Assembly (NCBI GenBank): GCA_000955785.1
Contig: JYOD01000047.1
Location: 62,001 to 126,000 of the forward strand
DNA length: 64,000 nucleotides
DNA from: Burkholderiaceae bacterium 16
GTDB lineage: Bacteria; Pseudomonadota; Gammaproteobacteria; Burkholderiales; Burkholderiaceae
Direction of reading: 5' to 3'
Shown here: positions 50,720 through 60,582 of the stretch, piece after piece
How positions within the stretch are numbered: the stretch's first letter is position 1
Layout: every line of letters starts with the position of its first letter
Made by a program: the position numbers and the translations under genes
The notes under the pieces: generated by a model
Database searches by the model: none
Seen by the model: only the letters and a program-made list of their open reading frames with translations
What the model was told of the DNA's origin: nothing

Positions 50720-51694
50720 TCAGGGCAGCAGGATCGTGGTGCCGGTGGTCTTGCGGCCTTCGAGATCGCGATGCGCCTGTGCCACATCCGCCAGCGCATA
50801 GCGCTGGCGCACCTCGATCCGGACCCGGCCGCTGGTCACCATTTCGAACAGTTCGGCCGCCATCGGCTCGAGCAGTTCGCGGTGCACCACGTATGTCATC
50901 AGCGTCGGCCGCGTGACGCGCAGCGAGCCTTTGTTGCCCAGCAACGAGAGATCGAACGGCGGCACCGGACCCGACGCATTGCCGAACACCACCAGGGTGC
51001 CGCGCGGCTTCAGGCAATCCAGCGAGCCATTGAAGGTATCCTTGCCGACTGAATCGTAGACCGCCGCGACGCCCTTGCCGCCGGTGATTTCCCTGACCCT
51101 GTCCACGAACGATTCGCGGGTATAGACGATGGTGTGGTCGCAGCCATGCGCGCGCGCCAGCGCGGCTTTTTCGTCACTGCCGGCGGTGCCGATCACCGTG
51201 GCGCCCAGCGCCTTGAGCCACTGGCTGGCGATCAGGCCAACCCCGCCCGCGGCGGCGTGCAGCAGCACCGTATCGCCCGGCTGCACCCGGTAGCTGTCGC
51301 GCACCAGGTATTGCGTGGTCAGGCCCTGCAGCATCATCGCCGCGCCCTGCTCGAACGAGATGGCATCGGGCAGGCGCACCACGATATCGGCCGGCATCAC
51401 CCGTACCTGCGCATACGCGCCCGTCGGGCGTCCGGCATAGGCGACACGGTCGCCCACGCCGAGGTGCGGCACGCCATCGCCCACGGCCTCCACCACACCG
51501 GCGCCTTCCATGCCGAGTCCGCCCGGCAGCGCCTGCTTGTACAGCCCGCTGCGGAAATAGACGTCGATGTAGTTGAGGCCGACCGCCTCGTGCCGCACGC
51601 GAACCTCGCCGGGGCCGGGATCCCCGACCTCGACGTCGACCCACTGCATCACCTCGGGGCCGCCGGTCTCGAAAATGCGGATGGCCTTGCTCAT
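50720..51694 (-). CDS. qorA: NADPH:quinone oxidoreductase (zinc-free MDR family)
   Basis: The product is 324 residues, starting MSKAIRIFETGGPEVM, with CAGGAG upstream. Landmarks of quinone oxidoreductase are present: HEAVGLNYIDVYFRSGLYK, the cofactor loop HAAAGGVGLIASQWLKALGA (about 145-165) and LRVTRPTLMTYVV. The zinc ligands of alcohol dehydrogenases are absent, as expected. It reduces quinones by one electron with NADPH. A 10-base tandem repeat lies directly in its leader. mgsA lies upstream on the same strand. Confidence 0.9.
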   Translation of the reverse strand: MSKAIRIFETGGPEVMQWVDVEVGDPGPGEVRVRHEAVGLNYIDVYFRSGLYKQALPGGLGMEGAGVVEAVGDGVPHLGVGDRVAYAGRPTGAYAQVRVMPADIVVRLPDAISFEQGAAMMLQGLTTQYLVRDSYRVQPGDTVLLHAAAGGVGLIASQWLKALGATVIGTAGSDEKAALARAHGCDHTIVYTRESFVDRVREITGGKGVAAVYDSVGKDTFNGSLDCLKPRGTLVVFGNASGPVPPFDLSLLGNKGSLRVTRPTLMTYVVHRELLEPMAAELFEMVTSGRVRIEVRQRYALADVAQAHRDLEGRKTTGTTILLP

Positions 51695-51710
51695 GTCTCG
51701 CTCCTGTTCC

Positions 51711-51750
51711 TGTTGATGCTTGTCGATGCTTGTCGATGCTTGTCGATGCG
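51711..51750. repeat. Four-copy 10-bp tandem repeat in qorA leader
   Basis: The unit TGTCGATGCT is repeated as TGTTGATGCT, TGTCGATGCT, TGTCGATGCT and TGTCGATGCG. On the minus strand the array ends just before the ribosome site of the quinone reductase gene. It sits in the 97-base gap between mgsA and qorA. Confidence 0.85.
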
Positions 51751-51791
51751 CGTCGGCAAGCGATGTCCATGCGCGGTCCGCGCGGAAACGA

Positions 51792-52193
51792 TCAGGCCGG
51801 CTTGCCCGGCTCCGGGTATATACGCCGCAGCTCCGCAATCAACAGGTCGGCGGTCGCCACGTTAGTGGCGCAAGGCACGTTGTGCACGTCGCAGGCGCGC
51901 ACCAGTGCATTGATATCGGGTTCGTGCGGCTGCGACGTCATGGGATCGCGCAGGAAGATCACCACGCCGACGCGGCCCTCGGCCAGTTGCGCGCCGATCT
52001 GCAGGTCGCCGCCCCAGGGGCCGGACAGCATGCGCGTCACCGTGAGGCCGATTTCGTCGCTCAGGCGGCCGCCCGTGGTGCCGGTTGCCAGCAGTTCACA
52101 GCGCGCCAGGAAATCGCGATGGCGGCCGGCAAAGGCCACGATGTCATCTTTCTTGTGGTCGTGCGCGATCAGCGCGATACGGGGGAGAGTCAT
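51792..52193 (-). CDS. mgsA: Methylglyoxal synthase
   Basis: The product is 133 residues from the second ATG (52193), which has AGGATG upstream. Active-site features match E. coli MgsA: the phosphate-binding TGTTGGRL, the catalytic Asp in [13 protein letters not shown], and [20 protein letters not shown] with the conserved His. It turns dihydroxyacetone phosphate into methylglyoxal and phosphate, a bypass when phosphate is short. The quinone reductase gene follows on the same strand. Confidence 0.93.
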   Translation of the reverse strand: MTLPRIALIAHDHKKDDIVAFAGRHRDFLARCELLATGTTGGRLSDEIGLTVTRMLSGPWGGDLQIGAQLAEGRVGVVIFLRDPMTSQPHEPDINALVRACDVHNVPCATNVATADLLIAELRRIYPEPGKPA

Positions 52194-52292
52194 CGGCGTC
52201 ATCCTGGCCAGTCAGCAAAGGCCGGGCCGGTGCGGCCCGGCGGGAAACACGCCGGGCGGCGGCACTGCCACCGCCCGGAGGGGGGCAGGCGC

Positions 52293-53081
52293 TCAGAACG
52301 TGCCGGGGTAAGCGCCGCCGTCGAGCAGGATGTTCTGCCCGGTCATGTAGGCCGCATGGCGGCTGCACAGGAAGGCACAGGTGGCGCCGAACTCGGCCGG
52401 CTCGCCGAAGCGGCGGCTCGGGTTCTGCGCGGCGCGGCGCTGCGCGACTTCCTCGACGGACAGGCCGGCCTGCTTGGCGCCGCCTTCCATGGTCTTGTAG
52501 AGGCGGTCGGTATTGAACGGGCCGGGCAGCAGGTTGTTGACGGTCACGCCATGCTGCGCCACTTCGCGCGCCAGCCCGGCGACGAAGCCGGTCAGGCCGG
52601 AGCGTGCGCCGTTGGACAGCCCGAGCACGTCGATCGGCGCCTTGACGGCACCGCTGGTGATATTGACGATGCGGCCCCATTTGCGCGCGATCATGCCGTC
52701 CACCGTGGCCTTGATCAGTTCGATCGGCGTCAGCATATTGGCATCGATCGCTGCCAGCCAGGTATCACGGTCCCAGTCGCGGAAGTTGCCTGGCGGCGGC
52801 CCGCCCGCGTTGTTGACGAGGATGTCCAGGTCGCCCAGCTTGGCGACGGCGTCCAGCGCCAGCTTGCGCCCCGCCGGAGTGGTGATGTCGGTGGCGACAG
52901 GCACCACGCGCCGGCCGTGGCGCGCGCGCAGGTCCGCCGCCGCCTTTTCCAGCGCCTCGGCGCCGCGCGCCACGATCACCACGTCCACGCCTTCGGCAGC
53001 CAGCGCATCGGCGCAGGCAAAACCGAGACCCTTGCTGGCGCCGCACACCAGCGCATGCTTGCCGCGCAATCCTAGATCCAT
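52293..53081 (-). CDS. SDR-family oxidoreductase
   Basis: The product is 262 residues from the ATG at 53081, with AAGGAG eight bases upstream inside the preceding gene. The cofactor motif ALVCGASKGLGFACADALA (about residues 10-28) and the NNAGG motif (about 90) are present. In the catalytic position the usual YxxxK is read as LSNGARSGL: the Tyr and Lys of the classic tetrad are replaced, so it belongs to a divergent SDR group. The C-terminus ends in ILLDGGAYPGTF. Substrate unknown. It starts two bases behind the EamA stop, indicating one operon. Confidence 0.88.
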   Translation of the reverse strand: MDLGLRGKHALVCGASKGLGFACADALAAEGVDVVIVARGAEALEKAAADLRARHGRRVVPVATDITTPAGRKLALDAVAKLGDLDILVNNAGGPPPGNFRDWDRDTWLAAIDANMLTPIELIKATVDGMIARKWGRIVNITSGAVKAPIDVLGLSNGARSGLTGFVAGLAREVAQHGVTVNNLLPGPFNTDRLYKTMEGGAKQAGLSVEEVAQRRAAQNPSRRFGEPAEFGATCAFLCSRHAAYMTGQNILLDGGAYPGTF

Positions 53082-53082
53082 C

Positions 53083-54159
53083 TCATCGACTCCTTGTGTC
53101 ATCGAGGCGGCCACCCGCCTGCTTGTTATCTTGCGTGCCCTTCACACCGCCGCGCCCCCTGGCTCCGGGGCGCGCCGACAGTAAATATATCCCGCCCATC
53201 ACCAATGCGCTGCCGGCAAGCTGCACGCCGGTGATCGGCTCACCCAGCAGCCAGAAGCCGAGAAACAAGGTGGACACCGGCCCGAGCATGCCCGCCTGCG
53301 ACGCCATCGGCGCGCCAATGCGCGCCACCGCCACCATGGTCAGCGACACCGGAAGCACCGTGCAGAACACCGAGTTGACCAGCGACAGCCACATCACCGG
53401 CGCCGGCTGCAGCAGCGCCGCCAGCGGACGTCCCAGCACCAGGTATTGCACCACGCAGCAGGCGGTGGAAACGCACATCGCATAGGCCACGAGCCGCAGC
53501 GACCCGATACGCTGCACCAGTTCGCCCGAGGCAATCAGGTAAATGCCATAAGTGAGTGCGCTGCCGAGCACCAGCGCGGCACCGAGCCACACGCCGCTGC
53601 CGCTCACGTCGAGATCATGCGCGAAAACCAGCACGATGCCTATATAGGCAAGCAGCAAGGACAGCCATTGCCGGGTGCTGATGCTGCGTTTGAACAGCAC
53701 AGCGCTGGCCAGCAGCACGAAGGATGGCGTCAGGAACAGGATCAGCCGTTCCAGCCCGGCGGTGATGTACTGCAGCCCGAGGAAGTCGAGGAAGCTCGAC
53801 AGGTAGTAGCCGATGATGCCAAGGAAGACGATGCGGCCGCGGTCGGCCCAGGACAGCGCCGGCAGCCGGCGCGACTGCCACCAGCCGATGGCCATGAACA
53901 GCGGCACGGCGAACAGCATGCGCAGGCTGATGACCATGACCGCGTCGACGTCGTAGCGGTACATCAGCTTGGCGACGATCGCCTTGCCGGAGAAGAGGAT
54001 GGCGCCGACGGCGGCCACGGCAAGGCCGGCGCGCTGCGATGCCGGCTGGGCGGGAGACAAGCTGCTGGTGCTGGAGAGCTGGGATGCGGACACGGGAAAG
54101 CCGGATAGAAGGGCCGCGCGCCGCCGGGGGCAAGGCGGACCGCTGAAGACGCGAGTCAT
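53083..54159 (-). CDS. EamA/DMT-family transporter
   Basis: The product is 358 residues; an internal start closer to the first helix is possible because the first 45 residues are low-complexity. Ten hydrophobic segments are visible from VAAVGAILFSGKAIVAKLMY to SALVMGGIYLLSARP, in two EamA repeats. Family members export amino acids, nucleotides or other metabolites. It heads the leftward pair with the SDR gene. Confidence 0.88.
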   Translation of the reverse strand: MTRVFSGPPCPRRRAALLSGFPVSASQLSSTSSLSPAQPASQRAGLAVAAVGAILFSGKAIVAKLMYRYDVDAVMVISLRMLFAVPLFMAIGWWQSRRLPALSWADRGRIVFLGIIGYYLSSFLDFLGLQYITAGLERLILFLTPSFVLLASAVLFKRSISTRQWLSLLLAYIGIVLVFAHDLDVSGSGVWLGAALVLGSALTYGIYLIASGELVQRIGSLRLVAYAMCVSTACCVVQYLVLGRPLAALLQPAPVMWLSLVNSVFCTVLPVSLTMVAVARIGAPMASQAGMLGPVSTLFLGFWLLGEPITGVQLAGSALVMGGIYLLSARPGARGRGGVKGTQDNKQAGGRLDDTRSR

Positions 54160-54311
54160 TGTATTCGAAAAGAGTCAACTGCATCCGGCGCCCATTGTCC
54201 TGCGTGCGGCTGTTGGGCGATGTCACCTTCCTTGAGGAATCCGCCATGCGACGCACCCTCTGCTGTCTGGCTCCGGTTTCGACCGGATGGTGGCGACGGC
54301 GCCGCTGGCTT

Positions 54312-54349
54312 CCTGCCAGCCAGGCCTCCACGAAGGCCTGGCTGGCAGG
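54312..54349. repeat. Perfect 16-bp hairpin in divergent intergenic region
   Basis: 54312-54327 pairs exactly with 54334-54349 around CCACGA; no T-run follows on either strand. It lies 78 bases upstream of the second Bug gene, within the probable leader of that gene. Confidence 0.65.
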
Positions 54350-54426
54350 CATCCTGAAACTGCCGTAAGCTCGCCGCTCGGCGCGCGCAACACGTGCCCA
54401 ATAAGAAGAACCAGGAGCATTCACTC

Positions 54427-55485
54427 ATGACGGCAGCACCCCTTTCCCTAGTGCCCCCTCGCTTCGCCTTCCGCGGCAATCGTCGCGCGCCGAGGACCGG
54501 CCTGCATGGCGCCCATCCGCTGATGGCCGCCGTGGCCGCGGCGGCCGCGCTCGCGGCCGGTTGGCTGCCCGGCGCCGCCAGCGCCGCAGATTTCCCCGCC
54601 AAGCCGATCCGCTTTATCGTGCCCTATGCCGCCGGCGGCACCACCGACCTGGTCGCGCGCACCGTCGGCCAGAAAGTAGCCGAGAAGCTCGGCCAGCCGG
54701 TGGTGGTGGAAAACCGCCCCGGAGCGGGCGGCAATATCGGCATGGAGGCGGTCGCCAAGGCCGTGCCGGACGGCTACACCATCGGCTTCGGCGCGATCTC
54801 GACCAATGCGCTCAACCCGCATATCTACAAGCACGTGCCATTCGATCCGCGCAAGGACTTCACCGCGGTGAGCCTGCTCGGCACCTCGACCATCGTGCTG
54901 GAAGTCAGCAACAGCCTGCCGGTGAAAACCGTGTCGGAACTGGTCAGCTATGCCAAGGCCCACCCCGGCCTGACCTACGCGACCGCGGGAACCGGCACGT
55001 CGATGCACCTGGCCGGCGCGATGTTCTCGCAGATGACGCAGGCGGGCCTGACCCATGTGCCATACAAAGGCAGCAGCCCGGCCATCAACGATATGCTGGG
55101 CGGCCATGTGCAGGTGATGTTCGACAACCTGCCCGCCTCGCTGCCGCACATCCAGGGCGGCAAGCTGCGCGCGCTGGCCGTGGCCGGCAAGAGCCGCTCG
55201 CCCGCCCTGCCGAATGTGCCGACGCTGGCCGAGGCCGGCCTGGCTGGGTACGCTGTCGAGCCGTGGTTCGGCGTGTACGGGCCCGCCGGCATGCCCGCGC
55301 CGGTGGTGCAGGCGCTCAATGCCGCCTTCGTCGAGGCGCTGGGCAATGCGGACGTCAAGGACAAGCTGGTCCAGGCGGGCTTCAACCCGAAGGGCTCGAG
55401 CGCGGCGGAACTGCAATCGCTGACGCTGTCCGAGTACGAGAAATTCGGCAAGGTCGCCAAGAGCGCCAGCATCTCGGTGGATTGA
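54427..55485 (+). CDS. Bug-family (TctC-like) periplasmic solute-binding protein
   Basis: The product is 352 residues from the ATG at 54427, with AGGAG upstream. A long signal region ends in [11 protein letters not shown] near residue 55. Bug landmarks are present: [38 protein letters not shown] and [20 protein letters not shown]. Together with the glucarate-linked protein it is one of two Bug proteins here without membrane partners. Ligand unknown; carboxylates are usual for the family. Confidence 0.9.
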   Translation: MTAAPLSLVPPRFAFRGNRRAPRTGLHGAHPLMAAVAAAAALAAGWLPGAASAADFPAKPIRFIVPYAAGGTTDLVARTVGQKVAEKLGQPVVVENRPGAGGNIGMEAVAKAVPDGYTIGFGAISTNALNPHIYKHVPFDPRKDFTAVSLLGTSTIVLEVSNSLPVKTVSELVSYAKAHPGLTYATAGTGTSMHLAGAMFSQMTQAGLTHVPYKGSSPAINDMLGGHVQVMFDNLPASLPHIQGGKLRALAVAGKSRSPALPNVPTLAEAGLAGYAVEPWFGVYGPAGMPAPVVQALNAAFVEALGNADVKDKLVQAGFNPKGSSAAELQSLTLSEYEKFGKVAKSASISVD

Positions 55486-55597
55486 GCGGCGCCCGCCGCT
55501 CGCTTCCGGGCGGGACACCGCCGGAGGCGCGCGGCTCCGCATCCATTACAATCCGGCTGCACCGGGCCATCGCGCCCACTCCTGCCGCCTACCCGCC

Positions 55598-56248
55598 ATG
55601 AAGCAAGATCCGCGTTTCCCCAAGCTGTACATCCTCGATCACCCGCTGATCCAGCACAAGCTCTCCCATATGCGCGACAAGGACACGTCCACGCGCACAT
55701 TCCGCGAACTGCTGCGGGAGATCACGCTGCTGATGGGCTATGAAATCACGCGCAACCTGCCGCTCACCACGCGCCACATCGAGACGCCACTGGTCGAACT
55801 CGATGCACCCGTGATCGCCGGCAAGAAGCTCACCATCGTGCCGGTGCTGCGCGCCGGCGTGGGCATGAGCGACGGCCTGGTCGAGCTGATTCCTTCGGCG
55901 CGCATCGGCCATATCGGTGTCTACCGAGATGACCAGCACCGCCCTGTGGAATACCTGGTGCGCCTGCCCGACGTGGAAGACCGCAGCTTTATCCTGTGCG
56001 ATCCGATGGTCGCCACCGGCTATTCCGCCGCGCACGCGGTCGACGTGCTGAAGCGCCGCGGCGTGGCGGACGATTCGATTACCTTCGTCGCGCTGGTGGC
56101 TGCGCCGGAAGGCGTGGAAGTGTTCCAGAAGGCACACCCAGGCGTGAAACTGTTCGTGGCTTCGCTGGACAGCCATCTGGATGAGCACGCCTACATCATT
56201 CCTGGCCTGGGCGACGCTGGCGACCGGCTGTTCGGGACCAAGAACTGA
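55598..56248 (+). CDS. upp: Uracil phosphoribosyltransferase
   Basis: The product is 216 residues. The PRPP loop is [20 protein letters not shown] (about residues 131-150), and the C-terminal uracil-binding [15 protein letters not shown] is complete. It salvages uracil to UMP. It stands alone between the Bug gene and the DUF3149 micro-gene. Confidence 0.96.
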   Translation: MKQDPRFPKLYILDHPLIQHKLSHMRDKDTSTRTFRELLREITLLMGYEITRNLPLTTRHIETPLVELDAPVIAGKKLTIVPVLRAGVGMSDGLVELIPSARIGHIGVYRDDQHRPVEYLVRLPDVEDRSFILCDPMVATGYSAAHAVDVLKRRGVADDSITFVALVAAPEGVEVFQKAHPGVKLFVASLDSHLDEHAYIIPGLGDAGDRLFGTKN

Positions 56249-56387
56249 GCGTTCCCTTGAAAACGGCTCGAGCCGCGCGCTCTCTGCGCCCGGTTTGATC
56301 CGCCTCAACCCACGCGGCGAGGGGTCTGCCTAGACTGGCGGCAACGGCACATGATCCGGTGTGCCGTGCCTGACCAGGGAGACCCAG

Positions 56388-56534
56388 ATGGCAGCCTTGA
56401 AGATCCTGTTCACCACCAGCACCGGGCTGATGAGCCTCGGCGTCATTGGCTTCATCATTGGCATGGGGTGGTTCTTCACCCGGCTGTTCCTGCGCAAGAT
56501 GCGGGAAGACGAGGCGGCGGCGCAACGCCGCTGA
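56388..56534 (+). CDS. DUF3149 membrane micro-protein
   Basis: A 48-codon gene with GGGAGA upstream of the ATG. The product has one hydrophobic segment (GLMSLGVIGFIIGMGWFFTR, about residues 13-32) followed by a basic then acidic tail (FLRKMREDEAAAQRR). Length, single membrane helix and the Lys/Arg flank match DUF3149. Function unknown. It is convergent with the HerA-like ATPase gene. Confidence 0.8.
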   Translation: MAALKILFTTSTGLMSLGVIGFIIGMGWFFTRLFLRKMREDEAAAQRR

Positions 56535-56563
56535 ACCGGCCGCCGGCGCCTTCCGGCTTTCGC

Positions 56564-58111
56564 CTATTTCTTCTTGCCGGAACCCAGCAGGCTACCCAGC
56601 ACGCCGCGGATCAGCTCGCGCCCGACTTGCGAGCCGACCGTGCGCGCCGCCGACTTGGCCATCGACTCCAGGATGGAATCGCCGCGCCCGGTCTTGCCGG
56701 TGCCCTTGGTCAGCCCGCCGAAGATCTCGCCCGCCTGGTCGAGCCAGCCGCCACCCTGCGCGGGTGCCTGCTCCGGCTGGCCTGCCGTGGGCGCTGGCGC
56801 GCCGTTGCCGGCGGTGGACGGGGATGACGCCGGCGCAGCCGCCCGGCCCTTGAGTTTCTCGTAGGCCGACTCGCGATCGATCGCCTGCTCGTAGGTGCCG
56901 GCTACCAGCGACGCAGCCAGCAACTGCTTGCGCTCGTCATCGGTGATGGGGCCGATCCGGCTGCCGGGCGCCATTATCCAGGCACGTTCCGTCATGCCGG
57001 GAATGCCCTTGGCGTCGAGCAGCGACACCAGCGCCTCACCCACGCCGAGTTCCCCGATCGCCTTCTCCAGGTCCAGGCCAGGCTTGGCGCGCATGGTGGT
57101 CGCCGCCACCTTGACGGCCTTCTGGTCGCGCGGCGTGAAGGCGCGCAGCGCGTGCTGCACGCGGTTGCCAAGCTGCCCCAGCACGGTGTCGGGAATATCG
57201 ACGGGATTCTGCGTGACGAAATACACGCCAACGCCCTTGGAGCGGATCAGGCGCACCACCTGCTCGATCTTGTCGAGCAGGCCCTTGGGCGCGTCGTTGA
57301 ACAGCAGGTGCGCCTCGTCGAAGAAGAACACCAGCTTGGGCTTGTCGAGATCGCCGGCCTCGGGCAGCTTCTCGAACAGTTCCGACAGCAGCCACAACAG
57401 GAAGGTGGCGTAGAGCTTGGGCGAATTCAGCAGCTTGTCGGCGGCCAGGATATTCACCACGCCCTGCCCGTTCTCGGTCTGGATGAAATCATCCAGGTTG
57501 AGCATGGGCTCGCCGAAGAACACATCGGCGCCTTGCGATTCCAGCGCCATCAGGCCGCGCTGGATGGCGCCGATCGAGGCTGCCGAGATATTGCCGTATT
57601 CGGTGGTGAACTGCCCGGCGTTGTCTCCCACGTACTGCAGCATGGCGCGCAGGTCCTTGGCGTCGAGCAGCAACAGCCCGCTGGCGTCGGCGATGCGGAA
57701 TACCAGGTTGAACACGCCCTGCTGGGTGTCGTTGAGGTCCAGCATGCGCGACAGCAGCAGCGGCCCCATATGCGAGACCGTCGCCCGCACGGGATGGCCC
57801 TTCTGCCCGAAGACGTCCCACAGCGTGGTAGGGCAGGCGCCCCACACCGGCTCGGGCAGGCCCAGGTCGGCCAGGCGCGCCTTGAGCTTGTCGGAGAGCT
57901 TGCCCGGCTGGGAGATGCCGGTCAGGTCACCTTTGACGTCGGCCATGAAGACCGGCACGCCCAGACGCGAAAAACCCTGGGCCAGGCTTTGCAGCGTCAC
58001 GGTCTTGCCAGTGCCGGTGGCGCCGGTGATCAGGCCGTGCCGGTTACCCATCTCGGGCAGCAGGGCAAGTTCGAGCTCGGCGTTCTTGGCGATGATGATG
58101 GGTTCGGCCAT
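56564..58111 (-). CDS. HerA-like ATPase of the YjgR/DUF853 family
   Basis: The product is 515 residues from the ATG at 58111. Walker A is [20 protein letters not shown] (about 28-47) and Walker [14 protein letters not shown] (about 265). The arginine-finger region is [20 protein letters not shown]. The C-terminal 120 residues have a Pro/Ala/Gly linker and a Gly/Lys end (LLGSGKKK). DUF853 proteins resemble HerA-FtsK hexameric ATPases but lack the NurA partner; none is adjacent. The role is unknown. Confidence 0.9.
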   Translation of the reverse strand: MAEPIIIAKNAELELALLPEMGNRHGLITGATGTGKTVTLQSLAQGFSRLGVPVFMADVKGDLTGISQPGKLSDKLKARLADLGLPEPVWGACPTTLWDVFGQKGHPVRATVSHMGPLLLSRMLDLNDTQQGVFNLVFRIADASGLLLLDAKDLRAMLQYVGDNAGQFTTEYGNISAASIGAIQRGLMALESQGADVFFGEPMLNLDDFIQTENGQGVVNILAADKLLNSPKLYATFLLWLLSELFEKLPEAGDLDKPKLVFFFDEAHLLFNDAPKGLLDKIEQVVRLIRSKGVGVYFVTQNPVDIPDTVLGQLGNRVQHALRAFTPRDQKAVKVAATTMRAKPGLDLEKAIGELGVGEALVSLLDAKGIPGMTERAWIMAPGSRIGPITDDERKQLLAASLVAGTYEQAIDRESAYEKLKGRAAAPASSPSTAGNGAPAPTAGQPEQAPAQGGGWLDQAGEIFGGLTKGTGKTGRGDSILESMAKSAARTVGSQVGRELIRGVLGSLLGSGKKK

Positions 58112-58367
58112 GGTTTCTCTGGTTGGCAGGCAGCACAGCGGCATCGCCGCGACCGTCCCCGCCCGCGCGCCGCCCCCCGTGATCGGGGGACCGGCGGCGG
58201 CGGGGCCGCGTGATAAAATGCTGGGCTGATTATAGCCAGCCCCCAGGCCGGCTCACAGACACACAACACCATCCAGCCGTGCCGCCGATCACCCGTTGTT
58301 CGTCCGGCACGGCCGGCGCGCGCCGTCAGGGCGCGCGCATCAAACGTTTTGCGCTTCGGAGAGAATC

Positions 58368-59093
58368 ATGGCCGGTCACTCAAAATGGGCCAATATCAAA
58401 CACAAGAAAGCCGCCGCTGACGCCAAGCGCGGCAAGGTCTGGACCCGCCTGATCAAGGAAATCACCGTCGCCGCGAAGCTCGGCGGCGGCGATCCCGATT
58501 CCAACCCGCGCCTGCGCCTGTCCATGGACAAGGCGATGGACGCGAACATGCCCAAGGACAACATCCAGCGCGCCATCCAGCGCGGCGTGGGTGGCTTGGA
58601 AGGCGCCAACTACGAAGAAATCCGCTACGAGGGCTACGGCCTGGCCGGCGCGGCCATCATCGTCGACTGCCTCACCGACAACCGCACCCGCACCGTGGCC
58701 GAAGTGCGCCATGCCTTCTCCAAGAACGGCGGCAACATGGGCACGGAAGGCTCGGTGGCGTTCATGTTCACCCACTGCGGCCAGTTCCTGTTCGCCCCCG
58801 GCACCGCCGAGGACAAGCTGATGGAAGTCGCGCTGGAAGCCGGCGCCGACGATGTCGTCACCAACGACGACGAATCGATTGAAGTGCTGTGCCCGCCCAA
58901 CGATTTCGCCACGGTCAAGGCCGCGCTGGAAGCCGCGGGTTTCAAGGCCGAGATGGCCGACGTCACGATGAAGCCGCAGAACGAAGTCAGCTTCTCGGGC
59001 GACGACGCCGTCAAGATGCAAAAGCTGCTCGACGCCCTGGAAAACCTGGACGACGTGCAGGAAGTCTTCACCAACGCGGTGATCGAGGAATAA
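58368..59093 (+). CDS. yebC: YebC/PmpR-family transcription regulator
   Basis: The product is 241 residues, starting [20 protein letters not shown], the family's opening. The middle motifs [20 protein letters not shown] and [17 protein letters not shown] are intact. Members act as DNA-binding regulators, and recent work links YebC to translation of difficult peptide sequences; which applies here cannot be told. A TAAAAT -10-like hexamer lies at 58214-58219. Confidence 0.94.
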   Translation: MAGHSKWANIKHKKAAADAKRGKVWTRLIKEITVAAKLGGGDPDSNPRLRLSMDKAMDANMPKDNIQRAIQRGVGGLEGANYEEIRYEGYGLAGAAIIVDCLTDNRTRTVAEVRHAFSKNGGNMGTEGSVAFMFTHCGQFLFAPGTAEDKLMEVALEAGADDVVTNDDESIEVLCPPNDFATVKAALEAAGFKAEMADVTMKPQNEVSFSGDDAVKMQKLLDALENLDDVQEVFTNAVIEE

Positions 59094-59123
59094 GGCGGGG
59101 ATCGGGCAAGACCTCGCCTCACG

Positions 59124-59161
59124 GCGGCAGCGCGGCCCGACAGGCCATGGCTGCCGCTTTT
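59124..59161 (+). terminator. Probable terminator between yebC and purD
   Basis: GCGGCAGC (59124-59131) pairs with GCTGCCGC (59150-59157), with an inner GGCC/GGCC pair, and TTTT follows. The moderate T-run makes it a probable, perhaps partial terminator. Confidence 0.55.
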
Positions 59162-59198
59162 CGCACTTCGCATGCGTAATTTTTTCTGGCAGTAAATC

Positions 59199-60467
59199 AT
59201 GAAAGTATTGGTTGTCGGCTCGGGTGGTCGTGAACACGCGATGGCCTGGAAATTGGCCCAGTCGCCCAAGGTGCAGGTGGTGTACGTGGCGCCGGGCAAC
59301 GGCGGCACCGCGCTCGACAAGCGTCTGCAGAACGTGCCCCTGACGGATCCGGAAGTGCTGGCCGCCTTTGCCGAGCGCGAGGGCGTGCACTTCACGGTAG
59401 TCGGCCCCGAGGCGCCGCTGGCGGCCGGCATCGTCGATATCTTCCGTGCAAAGGGCCTGCGCATCTTCGGCCCCACGCAAGCGGCGGCCCAGCTGGAATC
59501 GTCCAAGGATTTCGCCAAGGCGTTCATGCAGCGCCACGGCATCCCGACCGCCGCCTACCAGACCTTCAACGACGCCGCCGCGGCCCATGCCTACATCGAC
59601 GCGCAGGGCGCGCCGATCGTGATCAAGGCCGACGGCCTGGCCGCCGGCAAGGGCGTGGTGGTTGCCGCCACGCTGGAAGAAGCGCACGCCGCGGTCGACA
59701 TGATGCTGGCTGACAACCGCCTCGGCGATGCCGGCGCGCGCGTGGTGATCGAGGAATTCCTCGAAGGCGAGGAGGCCAGCTTTATCGTGCTGGTGGACGG
59801 CAGGAACGTCCTCGCACTGGCTACCAGCCAGGACCACAAGCGCCTGCTCGATCACGACGCAGGCCCCAATACAGGCGGCATGGGCGCGTATTCGCCGGCG
59901 CCGGTGGTCACGCCCGCGCTGCATGCCCGCGCCTTGCGCGAGATCATCATGCCGACCGTGCGCGGCATGGAGAAGGACGGCATCGTCTACACCGGCTTCC
60001 TCTACGCCGGCCTGATGATCGACGCCGAAGGCAACCTCAAGACGCTGGAATTCAACTGCCGCATGGGCGACCCGGAAACCCAGCCGATCCTGGCCCGCCT
60101 GAAGACCGACCTGGTCGACGTGATGGAGCACGCCGTCACCGGCAAGCTCGACGAGATCGAGCTGGACTGGGACCGCCGCACCGCGCTGGGCGTGGTGATG
60201 GCCGCTTATGGCTATCCCGACGCTCCGCGCAAGGGCGACGCCATTACCGGCATCCCGGCCGAAACCGAGGAAAGCGTGACTTTCCACGCCGGCACCACGC
60301 TCAAGGACGGCACCCTGCTGACCACGGGCGGCCGTGTCCTGTGCGTGGTGGGGTTGGCAGATACCGTCAAGGCAGCGCAACGCGCGGCCTACAGCGCGAC
60401 CGAGAAGATCCACTTCGATGGCATGCAGTACCGCACCGACATCGGCTACCGCGCCATCAAACGGTAA
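59199..60467 (+). CDS. purD: Phosphoribosylamine-glycine ligase
   Basis: The product is 422 residues. The N-domain opens MKVLVVGSGGREHAMAWKLA. The ATP-grasp region has VIKADGLAAGKGVVVAA and GPNTGGMGAYSPAPVV, and EFNCRMGDPETQ is the metal-binding signature. It joins glycine to phosphoribosylamine in purine synthesis. It stands between yebC and hemF with its own leader. Confidence 0.97.
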   Translation: MKVLVVGSGGREHAMAWKLAQSPKVQVVYVAPGNGGTALDKRLQNVPLTDPEVLAAFAEREGVHFTVVGPEAPLAAGIVDIFRAKGLRIFGPTQAAAQLESSKDFAKAFMQRHGIPTAAYQTFNDAAAAHAYIDAQGAPIVIKADGLAAGKGVVVAATLEEAHAAVDMMLADNRLGDAGARVVIEEFLEGEEASFIVLVDGRNVLALATSQDHKRLLDHDAGPNTGGMGAYSPAPVVTPALHARALREIIMPTVRGMEKDGIVYTGFLYAGLMIDAEGNLKTLEFNCRMGDPETQPILARLKTDLVDVMEHAVTGKLDEIELDWDRRTALGVVMAAYGYPDAPRKGDAITGIPAETEESVTFHAGTTLKDGTLLTTGGRVLCVVGLADTVKAAQRAAYSATEKIHFDGMQYRTDIGYRAIKR

Positions 60468-60582
60468 AGGGACGAATAGATCTGCTGCGCGGCCCATGGC
60501 GGGCCGCTCGCTACGATTTCTTGGCCCTTTACGGCGCTTTGTGCTGAATTTGCCGAATCCGGCCAAGTGTTGTCCCTGCCAG

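Noticed and set aside
52221..52241. Terminator between the SDR and mgsA genes (8-bp GCCGGGCC hairpin).
   Set aside because: No T-run on the minus strand and the surroundings are so GC-rich that short stems are expected; not listed as a feature.
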